A stretch of 12,203 nt of DNA from Planctomycetaceae bacterium (GTDB lineage Bacteria; Planctomycetota; Planctomycetia; Pirellulales; Thermoguttaceae): assembly GCA_015062085.1 (NCBI GenBank), contig SUVI01000125.1, positions 1-12,203 on the forward strand, given 5' to 3'. Under the pieces are notes generated by a model. It made no database searches, was not told where the DNA came from, and was given only the letters and a program-made list of their open reading frames with translations. The position numbers and the translations under genes were made by a program. Positions 1 through 7,773 of the stretch are shown here, one piece after another. Each line of letters begins with the position of its first letter. The stretch's first letter is position 1.

Positions 1-3000
1 GGTTTTCGTCGCTTCCGACGTACTTTTCACTCGATTTGTCGAAACCGATCTGCTCAATATGGTCGATCACTTCCGTGGAAATGTTGACGCCGTTGCAGGT
101 AAGTCCGATATTGCTGACCGTCAGGATACTGTCCGTACCGGTCTCATTCGGGAACTGCCCCATAAGCTGTTCGTCGAAGATCAGATCGATGTACTGAAGC
201 GGCTCTTCCAGCACAACTCCATCGCGGAGAAGGACCATCTGCTCTTCCGTCTCGCCTTCCGGAATGATGGATCCGCGAACACGGACCACGACCGGTCCAG
301 CGTCGTCATCGGACTGACGGTAGAAGCGGGTATAGATACCGCTGTCGCCAGATTCATCACTCTGCCACGTGACTACAAAGTCACCGGTTGCCGTCATGGC
401 GACGTTGGGCAGACGCTGATCATACATGGTTTCCGTATTGACCTGGAATTCACCGCCGCTTTCGCCGTTCGGACCAATGAACGTAAGGTCTGCCATTTTG
501 TCGTTCGCGACGTAACGCTGCGCGTAAACGCCCCAGCTGTCCGCATCGCCAAGCATCGAGCCGTCCTGGTGTTCCTGGTAGCTTTCCCACACGATCACGA
601 AATCACCGTCCGCGTCCATCGAAACCTTGGAGAACTGCTGACTGTTGTCCGTCGTGGTGTTGACGATGAAGGAGTTCGCCACAGGTGCCGCAGCCGAAGT
701 GTAGCGGCGCGCGTAAACATCATTGCGCGAATCGTCGCCAGAAGTCCACGTGATGACGAAATCACCATCCGAATCCAGAGCAACACTGGACCACTTCTGT
801 TTTCCAGCTGTAATGTCGTTCACAAGGAATTCCGTGCCGGTCGCACCAACGACGACTTCCTGATCCGCACCGGTAATGCCGTCGATCCATGCCGCAAAGT
901 ACGCGACCTGCGTATCGATGCCGACCGTACCGTAAACGCTCGTGTCGGACGTACCGCCGTGGCAGATACCAGTGATCAGGTCGCCGATGAAGCACGGACC
1001 TCCGGAGTCGCCGTGCGCACCGCACGTCTCTTCATCGCCGAGTCCCAGGTCACTGCTGATGCCGAATTCGGTCTGCAGCGCGTTGTTTTCATTGGTTCCA
1101 TCGTCAAAGTCGTAGTACAGAAGACCGACTTCCGTGTACTCCCACTTGTTTTTACCGTAGTGCATGGTCCCGTCAACGCCGTTGACCGCCCCTTCGGTCC
1201 CTTCACCGTAGGTACCGAAGCCGTAGCGGGTATAGACGGATCCGACGCCCACTTTCATGTCGCGGTTGATCTCGTAGCCGGTCACGACGCCGGAGAGGCT
1301 CGAGGTCAGCTTGATGATCGCGATGTCGTTCAGGCTGCTGCCCGGATTGTACTTCTCGTGTACGTAGATCTCGTCCGCCTGAGCCGTGATGGTCTCGCCG
1401 GCTTCCGTGTAGAACATGAGGGACGTATTTTCGTTCGTCGCGAGGAAATCGTCTCCCGTGACCACGTGCGCCGCCGTCAGGACGTAAATGTTTCCGCCGT
1501 CAGCAAGGAGCGTACCTGTTCCAACGTAGCTTCCGCCTCCGACATCCACCTGGATGAGCGCGATACCGGATTTATCGGAGACCAGCTCTTCCGTGCCGTC
1601 CACGCGGGTAATGTACTGATTCTTGAAACTGTCGATGATCGCCTGCGTGTTGTTCGCGGCAAATCCGAGTTCCGCATTGCTCTTGAACTGACGCGCGTAA
1701 ATGTTGGTCTCATACGCCTCGTCACCGTCTGCACCGGCTCCAGTCCAGGAAATGACGAAGTTGCCTTCGTAGTCCATGTCGATCGAAGCGTACATCTGGT
1801 TGTTCGCCGTCGTTTCGTTGACCATGAACTCACCGCCGCGGCCATTGGTGATGAGGGAGAGGTCGATCTCGCCTTCTTCACTCGTGCGGACACTGTCCAG
1901 ACGCATGAGCGTCACATCGCGGTCGCTTTCATCCGTGACCTGGATCGTAATGAGGATCTGCGAAGCACTCGTCGCGACGACGGAGAACTGGATCCCTTCC
2001 ACGTTCATGCTGTTCAAAGCGTTCTGAATGTCATCCACCACGCTGAACGTGTTGCCCGCGTAGATGATGTCTTCCGTCTGATGCTGACGGCCGTCCCGGT
2101 CGGTGTACGTCAGGGAGAAGGAACCTTCCCATCTTCCGCCGAAGTTCAGAGCCTGCACTTCGTCCACCGCACCCAGCGGAGTGTCGTCAATGTCGAAACG
2201 CTGCGCGTAAATGTCCCAGTGCGTATCCGAGTTTTCACCCTGCCACGTGATGACGTAATCGCCGGAGAGCGACATGGCGACCTGACTGTATTTCTGCGCG
2301 CCTTCCGTCGTGGTGTTCACACAGAACGCCTCGCCCTTGGCCATGCCGTTGAGATCGAAGTGCTGCGCCCAGACGTTCCAATCCGTCTTTCCATCCGTAC
2401 CGTCGTTCTGAGTCCACGTCACGACGAAATCACCCGCGCCGTCCATCGCGACACTCGCAAAATGCGCCGTCGCATTGTCCGTGACCTTGATGGTCCAGGA
2501 ACCTTCATTATCGACCTTGCGGCCGCCGTCATTTTCCCACTTCGTGTACGTGATCTTGGCGAAAACGCCTTCGTTACCGGCTTCGTCAGACGTCCAGACC
2601 GTGACCGTGTCGCCTTCCGGATCGGAAGCCGTCGCGTTCGGAACGAATTCCGGCGGCTGGTACGGATTCATCGGATCGACCTTTTCAAAGATCTGATCGC
2701 CTTCCGCTTCCACGATGTTCCCCTGATCGTCAAGGACGATATCGCTGTTCGGATCGTTCGGATCGACCGTTTCGGGAGTCATGACGTCCGTATCGCTCGT
2801 ACCGGCCACGATGTCGAAGTCCATCTCCCAGTTGGCACCATCCGTATTCGTGCCGTCTTTGCCAAGCCAATTCCCGTTGATGTCCTGCGTGGAATTCTTC
2901 AGCACGAGCTGGTAGGAACCGCCTTCGAGATTCGCTTCGGGATTCAGGATGATGACCGCTTCCCACTTGTTTTCCGCGATCGCGACGATGCCCATATCCT

Positions 3001-6000
3001 GGATCATCGGATCCGCACTGGCGTTCATGCCGAAGTAAATGTCCTGGATCGCATTCGGAACCGAAACGCCGTCTTTCAGCAATTCCCAGTTTCCGGGATT
3101 CGTGACACTGTGAGTGATGTTCACCGAATTCGCAGAACCGGAGATCGTCCCTGTGACACGGAGATTATCCATCATTTCTTCCGTGAATGTCACGATGATG
3201 GCATTTGCAGCCTTCTCAGAAGCAGAATCAATGATCTGGCCGCCGTTTTTGATCTTCTGACCATCGGAATTGTAAACTTCGACCGCTTCCGGACCGGCAG
3301 CGTCCATCGCTTCATTGAACGTACGGAAGAAGATGCTCTGGCTGGCGATCTCGCGATTTTCCATGTCCTCCCAGGCTTCCGTCTGATTGAACGTCGTCCA
3401 GACGAACGTGAAGTCGCCGTCCGGTTCCATGCCGACACCGCTGAATGCCTGTTTCGTACCGGAAGTACCAGTCGAGAATCTAAGTACATCGACCGGATAT
3501 TTATCCACAGTAACGCCGGTCTGGGCCATCCGCGCATTAATGATCAGCGGGTACACATCCCAATCCGGATACGGATCGGTTTCGGTCTGGCCGTTTTTCT
3601 GCGTTTCCGGTTTCTTATGATCGATGAAGACCGAAATATCGCGTCCAGCGAAGGCTCCGCCGAAGTAGATCTGAATATACGGTTCTTCCAGCGGTTCACC
3701 CTCCTCATCGACATCGACGATGCTGACGCGCACATCCGGTTCACCGTATCCCAGACGGTCAAGTTCCGTCGCTATGATCCTGGCAAGTTCCTCCAGCGTG
3801 TATTCACGATTCAGGATCGTGTCGCTGACTTTGTCCGTACCATTATCATTAACGCCGATGCGTCCATACATGCCGGAAACACTGGTAATGTGCTGGATCG
3901 CCGGGAGCTTCACCTGGCCGCCATCCAGAGAGAGCAGACCCACTCTCGCATCATGCATGATTCCGGTGAACTGGATCTCGAAGCAGGCGATGTCTGCGGA
4001 GAATTCCGTATTCAGCGAATCGGAACCCATCAACGCCTGATACCCAAATCCCAACTGGAGATTTTCGTTTCCGTTCAGGTCAAACTGCGTGTCGTCAAAG
4101 AAACGCAGAGCATCCAGAGCCTCCGAAGCCTCATCCGAAGAGAGCGCACGGACTTCCACACATCCTTCATACCGGAAGTTCTGTCCCCACCCGGTATTCC
4201 GGCCGCCAAAAGCTTCCTGGATCGTATTTTCGATAGCCAGCGCGGCTTTTGCATGATTAAGCGTGTAGCGTTCATCCGGACTCCAATAGTAGCAGTCCGC
4301 CAACGGAACGGTCAAATTGTAATCCTGACCATTCCAGGTTACCGTCAAGGTGATAGTCTGCCATACATTCGTGTCTTCAAACATTTCGTCGACGACACCA
4401 TCCGTCAGCGTGGAACGGTCAAACATGACGTAGTACTTCGCATTGTCGCCGTCGCGGGTCCCCACTGCGATATTGTCGCTGGAGAGGATCGAGCTCTGAC
4501 CGTAGTCGCTGTTGAATTCCGCCGCAGCGTCAAACATCGTGAAGCCAATACCGTCACCTTCGCCCTTCGCAAGGTCGAAATACTTGTGCAGGATCAGAGA
4601 AAGACGCGTAAGCTGTTCTGTCGTCGCCCCCAGCTTTTCAGAGCGGGTCAGGATCAGCTCGATCGCCGAATTTACATCCGCGTTCGCAACATAACCGGGC
4701 ATCAGATCCAAAGGAAGCTCAAAAGACGGCGGCTGCGGATTCCAATGAAGCTGCGAGCCGTAAGTAGCTCTATTTTCATCTACATAGATACCGCCCGACA
4801 CCAGCGTAAACGACTCCGCCATCTGTTCCGGATCGAAGAATTCCAGAAGGTCAGCGTTCGCATTTTCATTGATCATATTGGAAATGTACGGGATCAGAGT
4901 CGTCGGATCGAAGTTCTGGATCGCCTGAATACCGCTGCCTTCATAGGAAACGAGGAAGTCACCGTCCGCATCCATCGCGATGTTGGAACTGATCGTAGAA
5001 CCGGCAGCCGTAGACCAATGAACAACAGATTCCGAATCGAACGAACCGCTGTTTACACGGTAAGCTGTACGGAGTTCCTGCAGCTCTCCAGCATCCAAAG
5101 CCGTTCCTTCATAGTTCCACTTGAACTGCGAGACCAGCGACATGTAGGCCGTCTGACCGGCAGCGTCCGTTCCGGCATCATTGATCCACCCAACGGCAAA
5201 CTGACCGATCTTGTTGAACGTGACCGACGCATTACGGCCCGTACCGACCTGACTCGGATCGGTGAGTGCAGAGAAGGTCGTCGCGTTGGTATCGTCTGTG
5301 GAGTATCCATAGAGACGATAGTAAACACCGCCGACGAGTGAACCTTCGTTCGGATTCAGCACACTTTCCTCGCCTGCCGTGGTCCAGTCCCATCCAACGA
5401 CGATCTGACGTCCGTCGGGGGACATCGCAACGACCGGACGGTTCGCTTCACCAGTCTCTTCAATATCGACGCGGATCTCATCACCGATACGATTGCCGTT
5501 GCTGTCGTAGCGCTGCATGAAAATACCGTTCAAATAGGAGAGCGTCTGCGACTTGCCGGACCACACGACCGTGAAATTGCCGTCGGCGTCCATCGCGATG
5601 CTCGAATCCTGCTGCGGGTCCGTGTCGCCAGAGTTGACCTTCAGCGCGTCGCTCGTGACCTTCACGCCCTTGCCGTCATTCAGGAGTTCGTATTTGTGCA
5701 CACCGTCTTCCATCCCCGTGTAGATCTTGTACATCGAGGCGGAGAACATACGCGCGTAAATGTCCGTCTTGCTTCCGGGATTCTGCGTCTGCAGAACGTC
5801 GCTGGTCCACGTGATGGCAAAATCACCGTCCGCATCCATCGCGACACTGGCGTTTTCCTGCGTCGTTGCCGTGTAGAGCTTCGATTTGTTGTTGAACGTA
5901 TCGTCCTTAAGCGGATTCACGCGGAATTCCGTGCTGTTCTGCTTCAGCGTCACGACGTGACCGGCCTTCGCGTTCGCATCGAGCAGGTTCGTCTTCGCGT

Positions 6001-7408
6001 TCCCCAGTTCATCCGGATCCCGTTCAAAATTCGCCTCGGTGACCGTGTTCATTTCCGTGAGGATCAATTCCGGCATGTCCTGTTTCCCGCTGGAATTGAT
6101 GTACGTAATGTCGAAACCGATGAAATTCTCGCCGAGACCGTAGACCGGGACGACGCTGATCTCGTAATTCGGCTGGCGAACTTCTTCGATCTCTGTAGCA
6201 GGCCCGATCTCGATAGAATACAGATTACTCGGATCAAAGAACGTCGCGCCCTGCACACGGTCCGTCTGAACCATCGCAAACATATCGGAGATCGCTTCGG
6301 CCGTCTTAGCAACGTCGATACCGTCGTAACCGATCACATTGCCGTAACGGTCCGTCTTTTCCTTATAGGCGACAAACACTTCATACGTCTCCGGCTTGCG
6401 GACAAGCTCAGCAGCCGCGCCAGGCAGATACGTTCCGAGACGCTCATATGTACCCGCGTAACGCATGTCGGCACTGCACGCGAAAAGCTGCGCAAAGTCC
6501 GCATTGGGATACGCAGCCTCAAGGTTCTTCACGTTGTACTCGATCTGGAACTCAGTATTCGTCACGGCCGTGACCGTCACGTTTCCTTCACCAAAGATGC
6601 CTTCAAGAGCCGTCTGGATGTTCTTCGCATTGCGGATCCCCGTGACGATCTCCTCCAGGTCCATCGCAATTCTGCCGTTTTCAGTGAGAGTTATTCCGTC
6701 ATCCACATCGTCAAAGACGAATGTTGCCGAACGATCCTGGAACGAAATATCGTAAACCGCAGTATGACCAGACTGGATATTCAGTTGAGTCCCCAGCTCT
6801 GAGGAAGTGTGCGTCGTGTTCATAAGATCGAACTTGAGCGTCTGCACGTACGTGTCGCCGGTCTGGAACTTCAGACTGTAGAGCATGTCGCCGTCCGCGA
6901 TCTTCGACTCGTCGAGCGTCACGCGCTGCACTTCGTCGGTGAAGTACCGGCCGTAGATATTGTAGTCGATGACCGACTCACCGGTCTTGGGATCGACGTA
7001 AGCCTCCAGATCCACATGGATCTGCTGGCCCAGATCGTTGACGTAGAAACCGTCGATGTAGTTACGGTCGGTAAACAGATGGAGCTGTCCGTCCTGATCA
7101 TACCACCCGACATTGCGGTTCGCCGTGTTGCGGTAGATGTTGTCTCCGCGCGTCCAGACCGCCACGAAATCGCCGTCCGCGTCCACACCGACGATATTGC
7201 CGTTCGCCTCGGTCGTCTGATTTTCGCTGTACTCAGTATTCACCAGAATGTCGGTGGGAGTGTTTGGCGTCACCGACAACAGAATACGATCTTCCAGAGA
7301 GTCCATCGCCAGTTTGCGGCTGAGCTTCTGGGGTGTATTTTTTTGGGAAGCCTTTTTCGCAGAAGCGGCAAAAACTTCACGTAACGATGACAGATTCAAA
7401 AGTGACAT
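1..7408 (-). CDS. Giant LEPR-XLL surface protein with DxDGDF repeats and embedded trypsin-like protease (3' end outside window)
   Basis: The minus-strand frame starts at ATG 7408-7406 and stays open for 2469 codons to the window edge, so the C-terminus is missing. An AAGGA Shine-Dalgarno 7 nt upstream supports this start. Residues 38-45 read LEDRILLS, the LEPR-XLL-type N-terminal signature of planctomycete surface proteins; no classical Sec signal peptide is evident. The rest is acidic and beta-rich. It has at least 14 copies of a repeat with core VAMDADGDFVVTW followed by YAxRF, four alpha/beta modules (near residues 240-308, 1042-1103, 1188-1261, 1753-1838), an SbsA/Big_5-like Ig region (about 1393-1535) and a second one near the truncated end. 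A complete S1 protease domain lies at about 1945-2177. Location at or outside the cell surface is inferred from the N-terminal motif and composition. Likely roles are a giant adhesin or matrix protein with proteolytic capacity; the substrate is unknown. Confidence 0.9.
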   Translation of the reverse strand, partial: MSLLNLSSLREVFAASAKKASQKNTPQKLSRKLAMDSLEDRILLSVTPNTPTDILVNTEYSENQTTEANGNIVGVDADGDFVAVWTRGDNIYRNTANRNVGWYDQDGQLHLFTDRNYIDGFYVNDLGQQIHVDLEAYVDPKTGESVIDYNIYGRYFTDEVQRVTLDESKIADGDMLYSLKFQTGDTYVQTLKFDLMNTTHTSSELGTQLNIQSGHTAVYDISFQDRSATFVFDDVDDGITLTENGRIAMDLEEIVTGIRNAKNIQTALEGIFGEGNVTVTAVTNTEFQIEYNVKNLEAAYPNADFAQLFACSADMRYAGTYERLGTYLPGAAAELVRKPETYEVFVAYKEKTDRYGNVIGYDGIDVAKTAEAISDMFAMVQTDRVQGATFFDPSNLYSIEIGPATEIEEVRQPNYEISVVPVYGLGENFIGFDITYINSSGKQDMPELILTEMNTVTEANFERDPDELGNAKTNLLDANAKAGHVVTLKQNSTEFRVNPLKDDTFNNKSKLYTATTQENASVAMDADGDFAITWTSDVLQTQNPGSKTDIYARMFSASMYKIYTGMEDGVHKYELLNDGKGVKVTSDALKVNSGDTDPQQDSSIAMDADGNFTVVWSGKSQTLSYLNGIFMQRYDSNGNRIGDEIRVDIEETGEANRPVVAMSPDGRQIVVGWDWTTAGEESVLNPNEGSLVGGVYYRLYGYSTDDTNATTFSALTDPSQVGTGRNASVTFNKIGQFAVGWINDAGTDAAGQTAYMSLVSQFKWNYEGTALDAGELQELRTAYRVNSGSFDSESVVHWSTAAGSTISSNIAMDADGDFLVSYEGSGIQAIQNFDPTTLIPYISNMINENANADLLEFFDPEQMAESFTLVSGGIYVDENRATYGSQLHWNPQPPSFELPLDLMPGYVANADVNSAIELILTRSEKLGATTEQLTRLSLILHKYFDLAKGEGDGIGFTMFDAAAEFNSDYGQSSILSSDNIAVGTRDGDNAKYYVMFDRSTLTDGVVDEMFEDTNVWQTITLTVTWNGQDYNLTVPLADCYYWSPDERYTLNHAKAALAIENTIQEAFGGRNTGWGQNFRYEGCVEVRALSSDEASEALDALRFFDDTQFDLNGNENLQLGFGYQALMGSDSLNTEFSADIACFEIQFTGIMHDARVGLLSLDGGQVKLPAIQHITSVSGMYGRIGVNDNGTDKVSDTILNREYTLEELARIIATELDRLGYGEPDVRVSIVDVDEEGEPLEEPYIQIYFGGAFAGRDISVFIDHKKPETQKNGQTETDPYPDWDVYPLIINARMAQTGVTVDKYPVDVLRFSTGTSGTKQAFSGVGMEPDGDFTFVWTTFNQTEAWEDMENREIASQSIFFRTFNEAMDAAGPEAVEVYNSDGQKIKNGGQIIDSASEKAANAIIVTFTEEMMDNLRVTGTISGSANSVNITHSVTNPGNWELLKDGVSVPNAIQDIYFGMNASADPMIQDMGIVAIAENKWEAVIILNPEANLEGGSYQLVLKNSTQDINGNWLGKDGTNTDGANWEMDFDIVAGTSDTDVMTPETVDPNDPNSDIVLDDQGNIVEAEGDQIFEKVDPMNPYQPPEFVPNATASDPEGDTVTVWTSDEAGNEGVFAKITYTKWENDGGRKVDNEGSWTIKVTDNATAHFASVAMDGAGDFVVTWTQNDGTDGKTDWNVWAQHFDLNGMAKGEAFCVNTTTEGAQKYSQVAMSLSGDYVITWQGENSDTHWDIYAQRFDIDDTPLGAVDEVQALNFGGRWEGSFSLTYTDRDGRQHQTEDIIYAGNTFSVVDDIQNALNSMNVEGIQFSVVATSASQILITIQVTDESDRDVTLMRLDSVRTSEEGEIDLSLITNGRGGEFMVNETTANNQMYASIDMDYEGNFVISWTGAGADGDEAYETNIYARQFKSNAELGFAANNTQAIIDSFKNQYITRVDGTEELVSDKSGIALIQVDVGGGSYVGTGTLLADGGNIYVLTAAHVVTGDDFLATNENTSLMFYTEAGETITAQADEIYVHEKYNPGSSLNDIAIIKLTSSLSGVVTGYEINRDMKVGVGSVYTRYGFGTYGEGTEGAVNGVDGTMHYGKNKWEYTEVGLLYYDFDDGTNENNALQTEFGISSDLGLGDEETCGAHGDSGGPCFIGDLITGICHGGTSDTSVYGTVGIDTQVAYFAAWIDGITGADQEVVVGATGTEFLVNDITAGKQKWSSVALDSDGDFVITWTSGDDSRNDVYARRYTSAAAPVANSFIVNTTTDNSQQFSKVSMDADGDFVIVWESYQEHQDGSMLGDADSWGVYAQRYVANDKMADLTFIGPNGESGGEFQVNTETMYDQRLPNVAMTATGDFVVTWQSDESGDSGIYTRFYRQSDDDAGPVVVRVRGSIIPEGETEEQMVLLRDGVVLEEPLQYIDLIFDEQLMGQFPNETGTDSILTVSNIGLTCNGVNISTEVIDHIEQIGFDKSSEKYVGSDEN
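318..820 (-). repeat. DxDGDF repeats, C-terminal block (3 copies after the protease)
   Basis: Three copies follow the protease domain: SSVALDSDGDFVITW with DVYARRY, SKVSMDADGDFVIVW with GVYAQRY, and PNVAMTATGDFVVTW with GIYTRFY. Between copies runs a linker of the type F.VNTTT..Q or F.VNTET..Q. The pattern is strand, Asp-rich turn, strand ending in Trp, variable loop, strand with YAxR. This fits a beta-propeller or beta-sandwich blade, and the D-x-D-G-D turn resembles calcium-binding loops of FG-GAP-like repeats; both structural points are inference. Confidence 0.8.
878..1575 (-). other. Embedded trypsin-fold (S1/chymotrypsin-like) serine protease domain
   Basis: Residues about 1945-2177 of the giant protein form a full S1-type domain. 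The strand GIALIQVDVGGG leads to YVGTGTLLADGG and then VLTAAHVV with His1981. SLNDIAIIKL carries Asp2028. CGAHGDSGGPC carries Ser2135 and is followed by LITGICHGG, the usual strand after the nucleophile. Spacings of 47 and 107 residues fit His57-Asp102-Ser195 of chymotrypsin (45 and 93). The domain ends in a helix-like AAWIDGI, as S1 domains do. All three catalytic residues and the GDSGGP oxyanion motif are present, so activity is plausible. The cysteines at 2129, 2139 and 2149 do not match the standard 191-220 pair, and the residue at the 189-equivalent position appears to be Cys, so trypsin specificity should not be assumed. Repeats flank the domain on both sides. Confidence 0.88.
1690..2645 (-). 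repeat. DxDGDF repeats, block before the protease (4 copies)
   Basis: Four copies precede the protease: a diverged one with ASDPEGDTVTVW, then ASVAMDGAGDFVVTW with NVWAQHF, SQVAMSLSGDYVITW with DIYAQRF, and ASIDMDYEGNFVISW with NIYARQF. An alpha/beta module (residues about 1753-1838) interrupts the last two. At DNA level the copies share only short similarity around the Asp-Gly turn, so they are old duplications rather than recent tandem repeats. Confidence 0.75.
2800..3232 (-). other. SbsA/Big_5-like Ig domain of the giant protein
   Basis: Residues about 1393-1535 begin AANAIIVTFTEEMMDN, typical of the 'I.VTFSE.M' opening of SbsA Ig-like (Big_5) domains. They end with GGSYQLVLKNSTQDINGN, which matches the usual closing 'Y.L.L...I.D..GN.L'. 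The stretch between is longer than a minimal domain and contains an inserted segment. Such modules are structural spacers in surface proteins. The assignment rests on pattern only. Confidence 0.55.
4940..5845 (-). repeat. DxDGDF repeats, N-terminal-half block (about 5 copies)
   Basis: Copies read ASVAMDADGDFAITW with DIYARMF, SSIAMDADGNFTVVW with GIFMQRY, PVVAMSPDGRQIVVGW, ASVTFNKIGQFAVGW and SNIAMDADGDFLVSY. The first two and the last keep the Asp-Gly turn while the middle two have lost it, so this block has decayed unevenly. Isolated further copies occur at about 7100-7200 (GNIVGVDADGDFVAVW) and 3340-3445 (SGVGMEPDGDFTFVW). Confidence 0.7.
7274..7297 (-). other. LEPR-XLL-type N-terminal motif of the giant protein
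   Basis: Residues 38-45 of the giant protein are LEDRILLS, preceded by a basic stretch rich in Lys, Arg and Ser (residues 18-33). The family consensus is LEPRxLLS, and Asp in place of Pro is a common variant. In planctomycetes this motif sits at the N-terminus of very large extracellular proteins just before the mature repeats, as here. Its mechanism is not established, so only membership is claimed. Confidence 0.8.
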
Positions 7409-7418
7409 CTTAGGTTCC

Positions 7419-7434
7419 TTTGTTTCTAAACAAA
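7419..7434. promoter_or_regulatory. Palindrome abutting the giant gene's ribosome binding site
   Basis: TTTGTTT, a 2-base spacer and AAACAAA form a perfect 7-bp inverted repeat. On the minus strand its 3' arm runs directly into the Shine-Dalgarno AAGGA (complement of 7416-7420), sharing its leading A residues. It may be an operator or a translational control element; both are inference. Confidence 0.4.
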
Positions 7435-7648
7435 CGACGAAAAGCCCGGCACACCCTGCCCTTCCGGGTCAGAATGTCCGTAACTCTTCACTTCCAGTAA
7501 ATTTCCCCGATACACTCCGTTTTTCGTCCGAATCTCCAGTCGCGGGATGCCCCCCTGAATGGAAAAAACGTGACCGATCCGGAAATGGAATCTGGTGGAT
7601 CCTGTAAAATATTCTCTTCAGCGAGGGCATGACCTCCCCGAAAAGCCC

Positions 7649-7670
7649 CCGATAATGGTGAAATTATCGG
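7649..7670. repeat. Perfect 8-bp inverted repeat in the leader
   Basis: CCGATAAT and ATTATCGG are separated by six bases (GGTGAA). The structure could be an RNA hairpin in the giant gene's leader or an operator. No T-run follows in the minus direction (GGGGCTTTTCGG follows instead), so a standard terminator is less likely. Confidence 0.5.
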
Positions 7671-7711
7671 CAAAACTGTACAAAGTCTCAAAACCTTCAC
7701 CTCCAAAAAAC

Positions 7712-7730
7712 CAAATTTGATGAAAATTTG
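7712..7730 (-). terminator. Possible weak terminator after the TIGR03032 gene
   Basis: A perfect 7-bp inverted repeat (CAAATTT, 5-nt loop, AAATTTG) lies 44 nt downstream of the TIGR03032 stop. Read on the minus strand, GTTTTTT follows it. Position, orientation and T-run fit a rho-independent terminator, but the stem is AT-rich with few GC pairs, so strength is doubtful. Confidence 0.35.
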
Positions 7731-7773
7731 ATTCTATACGCACGTCTTCGTTCGCTTAAAAGGCAAAGTTTTT

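Larger units (their letters stand above)
7409..7773. other. Intergenic leader between the TIGR03032 gene and the giant gene (no convincing gene)
   Basis: These 365 bases separate two minus-strand genes. They hold three perfect inverted repeats (listed separately) and a CCCGG/CCGGG pair at 7446-7450 and 7465-7469. A minus-strand frame from TTG at 7691 to the stop at 7488-7490 encodes 67 codons behind a GGAGG at 7700-7704, but nothing about the product is recognisable. No convincing -35/-10 pair for the giant gene was found; a TATAGA on the minus strand near 7731-7740 lacks a good -35. The length suggests a long 5' untranslated leader or a regulated promoter for the giant gene. Confidence 0.5.

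Noticed and set aside
318..5845. Repeated short DNA words (such as CCGTCCGCRTCCATCGCGA) as a CRISPR array or DNA repeat family
   Set aside because: They recur at irregular spacing in frame and encode the Asp-Gly turn of the protein repeat.
5696..6802. Long plus-strand frames at 5696-6802 and 6809-7384
   Set aside because: They lie opposite the giant gene, are rich in Arg, Val and Asp, show no family signature and lack start signals. The first shares codon boundaries with the real gene.
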